Source: Pseudomonas koreensis (GTDB lineage: Bacteria > Pseudomonadota > Gammaproteobacteria > Pseudomonadales > Pseudomonadaceae). Taken from it: DNA of 64,000 bases. The position numbers were made by a program, and so were the translations under genes. Of the stretch, positions 62,407 to 64,000 are shown piece by piece. Each line of letters opens with the position of its first letter. Position 1 is the first letter of the stretch. The stretch spans positions 5,023,501 through 5,087,500 of the forward strand of contig NZ_JALJWP010000001.1 of the NCBI RefSeq assembly GCF_024169245.1, given 5' to 3'. A model generated the notes under the pieces. The model was not told the DNA's origin and searched no databases. It was given only the letters and a program-made list of their open reading frames with translations.

Positions 62407-63509
62407 GGGCGAGCCTCCTGTCTGGCGGCGGGCAATTGGCTGACTTCGCTGGTGCGACGCAGGTAGGAATCGGCGTAACCGGCGGAGCGCGCGGCGAGCA
62501 ATGGGTCTTCCGAACCTTGAATCCCGGCTGGCAACACCAGCGGGTCATAGTTGATATCGCGGCACTCGCCACTCAGCTGCGGTTGGGTTTTTTCCAGCAC
62601 CAGCGTCCCGGCGTTCAGCACTTTGCGATCTGCAGGCCAGGATTTGCTCGCATCGTTTACCGGGTCGTCGGAGTTAGCCAGGGTGATGTTCAGCTGGAAG
62701 CGCAAGGGTGCGGCGGCCAAGCGTTGCACCAGGTCCTTCTCGAGAAAGTCCGCGCCTTCAGGGGCGGTGGCACCCGCCGCGTCCTGCGCCAGCGGCGTCA
62801 TGCTCCAGCGCACCGCCTGTTTCTTGCCGTTGCCATCGACCAGATAGAACGCATTGATGCTGTTATAAGTTTCGGTGGCGTAGCTGGCCGAAGGCTTGGC
62901 GGTCTTCACCCACGTCAGAAACGGCACGGCTTCCGGATGTGCGGCAAAAAACGCCGGCACCTTCGTCGGGTCGGGTTTGCCGGTGGCGGGATCCGGCGAC
63001 TGCGCCTGTTGTAACTGATAGAACGCCTCGGGTGTGCCGATCGGGAACACCGGCATGCTGTTCATGCCGGTGCGCCACTGCTGGCCGTCCGCCTGAGTGA
63101 AACGCAGCGCCAGACTGCGGATCGGCACGGCACTGTCCGGCGCATAGGGATTGCCGGCCGGCAAGGCGAAACGCCCCACCACCGGCGTCTGCGGCAGGTT
63201 GAACACTTGTGCCGTAGAGAATGCCCGCGCCTCGCTGCTGCTTTCGAAATGGCCGATCACGCAAACGCCCTTGGCGTGGTTGCGACGAAAACCGGGATGC
63301 ACGCCGTTGTTCTTTTCCAGCACATCGACCAACGCCTTTGGCGTCAGGCGTTGTGGGTCAAGGTTGCCGTGCACGTAGGCAAACGCCCCGGCCACGGCGG
63401 CAACAATCACGGCAATGGCGCCCAGACGGAAAACCAGGCTCGCGGCGCTCAATGGCTGGCGCGGCGGCCTGCCCGGCGGTGCAGCGTTGGGGGACGAGCG
63501 ATCAACCAT
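62403..63509 (-). CDS. Catalase-family peroxidase, membrane-anchored SrpA type
   Basis: A 368-residue heme protein of the short catalase-related group. A membrane helix at about residues 28-50 anchors it, with the enzyme outside. The heme-pocket region carries the distal His in FRRNHAKGVCVIGHF, and family blocks include RSLALRFTQADGQQWRTG. Such proteins act as peroxidases using electrons from a partner, here probably cytochrome b561. The start at 63509 follows GGAGAT. It is preceded by an ECF-type promoter matching that of the divergent sigma factor. Confidence 0.92.
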   Translation of the reverse strand: MVDRSSPNAAPPGRPPRQPLSAASLVFRLGAIAVIVAAVAGAFAYVHGNLDPQRLTPKALVDVLEKNNGVHPGFRRNHAKGVCVIGHFESSSEARAFSTAQVFNLPQTPVVGRFALPAGNPYAPDSAVPIRSLALRFTQADGQQWRTGMNSMPVFPIGTPEAFYQLQQAQSPDPATGKPDPTKVPAFFAAHPEAVPFLTWVKTAKPSASYATETYNSINAFYLVDGNGKKQAVRWSMTPLAQDAAGATAPEGADFLEKDLVQRLAAAPLRFQLNITLANSDDPVNDASKSWPADRKVLNAGTLVLEKTQPQLSGECRDINYDPLVLPAGIQGSEDPLLAARSAGYADSYLRRTSEVSQLPAARQEARP

Positions 63510-63550
63510 GAATATCTCCAGGCCATCGGCCACAAGTGGAAAGAGTCAGC

Positions 63551-63577
63551 AAGACGCACCCCGTCCGGGTTTATTCC
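63551..63577 (-). promoter_or_regulatory. ECF-sigma promoter of the peroxidase operon
   Basis: The minus strand has GGAATAA (-35) at 63571-63577, 14 bases, and CGTCTT (-10) at 63551-63556. The same elements and spacing precede the divergent sigma factor gene. Confidence 0.8.
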
Positions 63578-63605
63578 ACTGCGCCGTATTTATTTTTGCG
63601 CACGG

Positions 63606-63632
63606 GGAATAACCTGCGCTGACGGGCGTCTT
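63606..63632 (+). promoter_or_regulatory. ECF-sigma promoter of the sigma factor gene
   Basis: GGAATAA at 63606-63612, 14 bases, then CGTCTT at 63627-63632; the ATG follows 33 bases later. Identity with the divergent promoter points to autoregulation by the encoded sigma factor. Confidence 0.8.
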
Positions 63633-63665
63633 CCTAGTCCACAGCGTAGCGACCAGCAGAAATTC

Positions 63666-64000
63666 ATGAGCGAATTCGACGAACAGTTGAGAGAAATCAT
63701 TCCCAGATTGCGCCGCTTCGCCGTGTCGTTGACGCGTAACAGCAGCAGCGCTGACGATCTGGTCCAGGCCAGCCTCGAGCGGGCGCTGTCGGCGTGGGGC
63801 GAAAAACGCGCCGATGGCGACTTGCGTGCCTGGCTGTTTGCGATCCTCTATCGGCAATTTCTCGACGCGCACCGTCGCTCGCGGCGCTATGCGCGGATGC
63901 TCGAATTTTTCACCGGTCGTGACGACGCCGAACCTTCGGTGGAGCGCACGGTGATTGCCCAGTCGACCCTGCAAGCCTTCGAACGCCTGCCCACCGAACA
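63666..64000 (+). CDS. ECF RNA polymerase sigma factor, 5' part
   Basis: The first 111 residues of a sigma-70-family ECF factor; the window ends inside the gene. Region 2 is clear: IIPRLRRFAVSLTRNSSSADDLVQASLERAL (core binding), then LRAWLFAILYRQFLDAHRRSRR (-10 recognition). The last residues, LQAFERLPTEQ, begin region 4. It is divergent from the peroxidase-cytochrome b561 operon and shares the promoter motif, so it likely drives both. A membrane anti-sigma factor is usual downstream but is not in view. Confidence 0.93.
   Translation, partial: MSEFDEQLREIIPRLRRFAVSLTRNSSSADDLVQASLERALSAWGEKRADGDLRAWLFAILYRQFLDAHRRSRRYARMLEFFTGRDDAEPSVERTVIAQSTLQAFERLPTE

Overview
The window looks like chromosome of a Pseudomonas of the fluorescens group. 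The evidence is a GC-rich genome, the E. coli-like end of nuoK, Pseudomonas REP elements (cores GTAGGAGTGAGCC and GTGGGAGCGAGCC, mostly in inverted pairs), an liu leucine-degradation locus, a crcY-like RNA beside an HMG-CoA lyase gene, and a PrrF-like RNA. No tRNA, rRNA, prophage, insertion sequence or CRISPR array was seen.

Layout. 1-4911: end of the nuo operon (nuoK tail, nuoL, nuoM, nuoN). 5214-11163 (minus): a six-gene polyol-type ABC importer resembling rhizobial glpSTPQUV. Upstream of it are a -24/-12 promoter, an IHF site and TGAACA repeats, then a divergent sigma-54 activator gene (11537-13375). 13436-18041: cysS, glnS, ppiB and lpxH. 18167-22995 (minus): a MarR-controlled EmrAB/TolC-like efflux operon. 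23335-36436: a chaperone-usher fimbrial locus with a built-in PvrS/PvrR/RcsC/RcsB-like phosphorelay, followed by three tandem copies of a ~450-bp repeat. 37945-43343 (minus): tamB and tamA. 43410-49148: a GNAT enzyme, xthA, a PstS/OmpA fusion, an acyl-CoA dehydrogenase and a divergent LysR gene. 49346-58996: liuR, liuE, crcY, an acyl-CoA synthetase and liuABCD. 59041-61801: a LexA-like repressor, a small protein, prrF and an M14 peptidase. 61861-64000: cytochrome b561, a catalase-like peroxidase and a divergent ECF sigma factor cut by the window edge.

The most interesting part is the fimbrial locus. Three separate promoters (adhesin, pvrS-like kinase, major pilin) share a 15-bp motif, TAGGRATCGYCTGAT, that fits the enterobacterial RcsAB box at 11-12 of 14 positions. 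In all three it lies exactly 23 bp before a TANNGT hexamer. The locus encodes an RcsB-family regulator whose recognition helix is nearly that of E. coli RcsB, so a self-contained regulon is likely: RcsB-like protein drives pilus, adhesin and its own kinase, with an EAL protein providing c-di-GMP turnover.

Other regulatory circuits can be read directly. The importer has a complete sigma-54 layout and an A-rich Crc/Hfq-type target at its first ribosome binding site, while crcY, the antagonist RNA, lies in the same window. The ECF sigma factor and the peroxidase operon have matching divergent promoters (GGAATAA-N14-CGTCTT). LiuR-type palindromes precede liuR and lie between the synthetase and liuA. 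A Fur box overlaps the prrF promoter.
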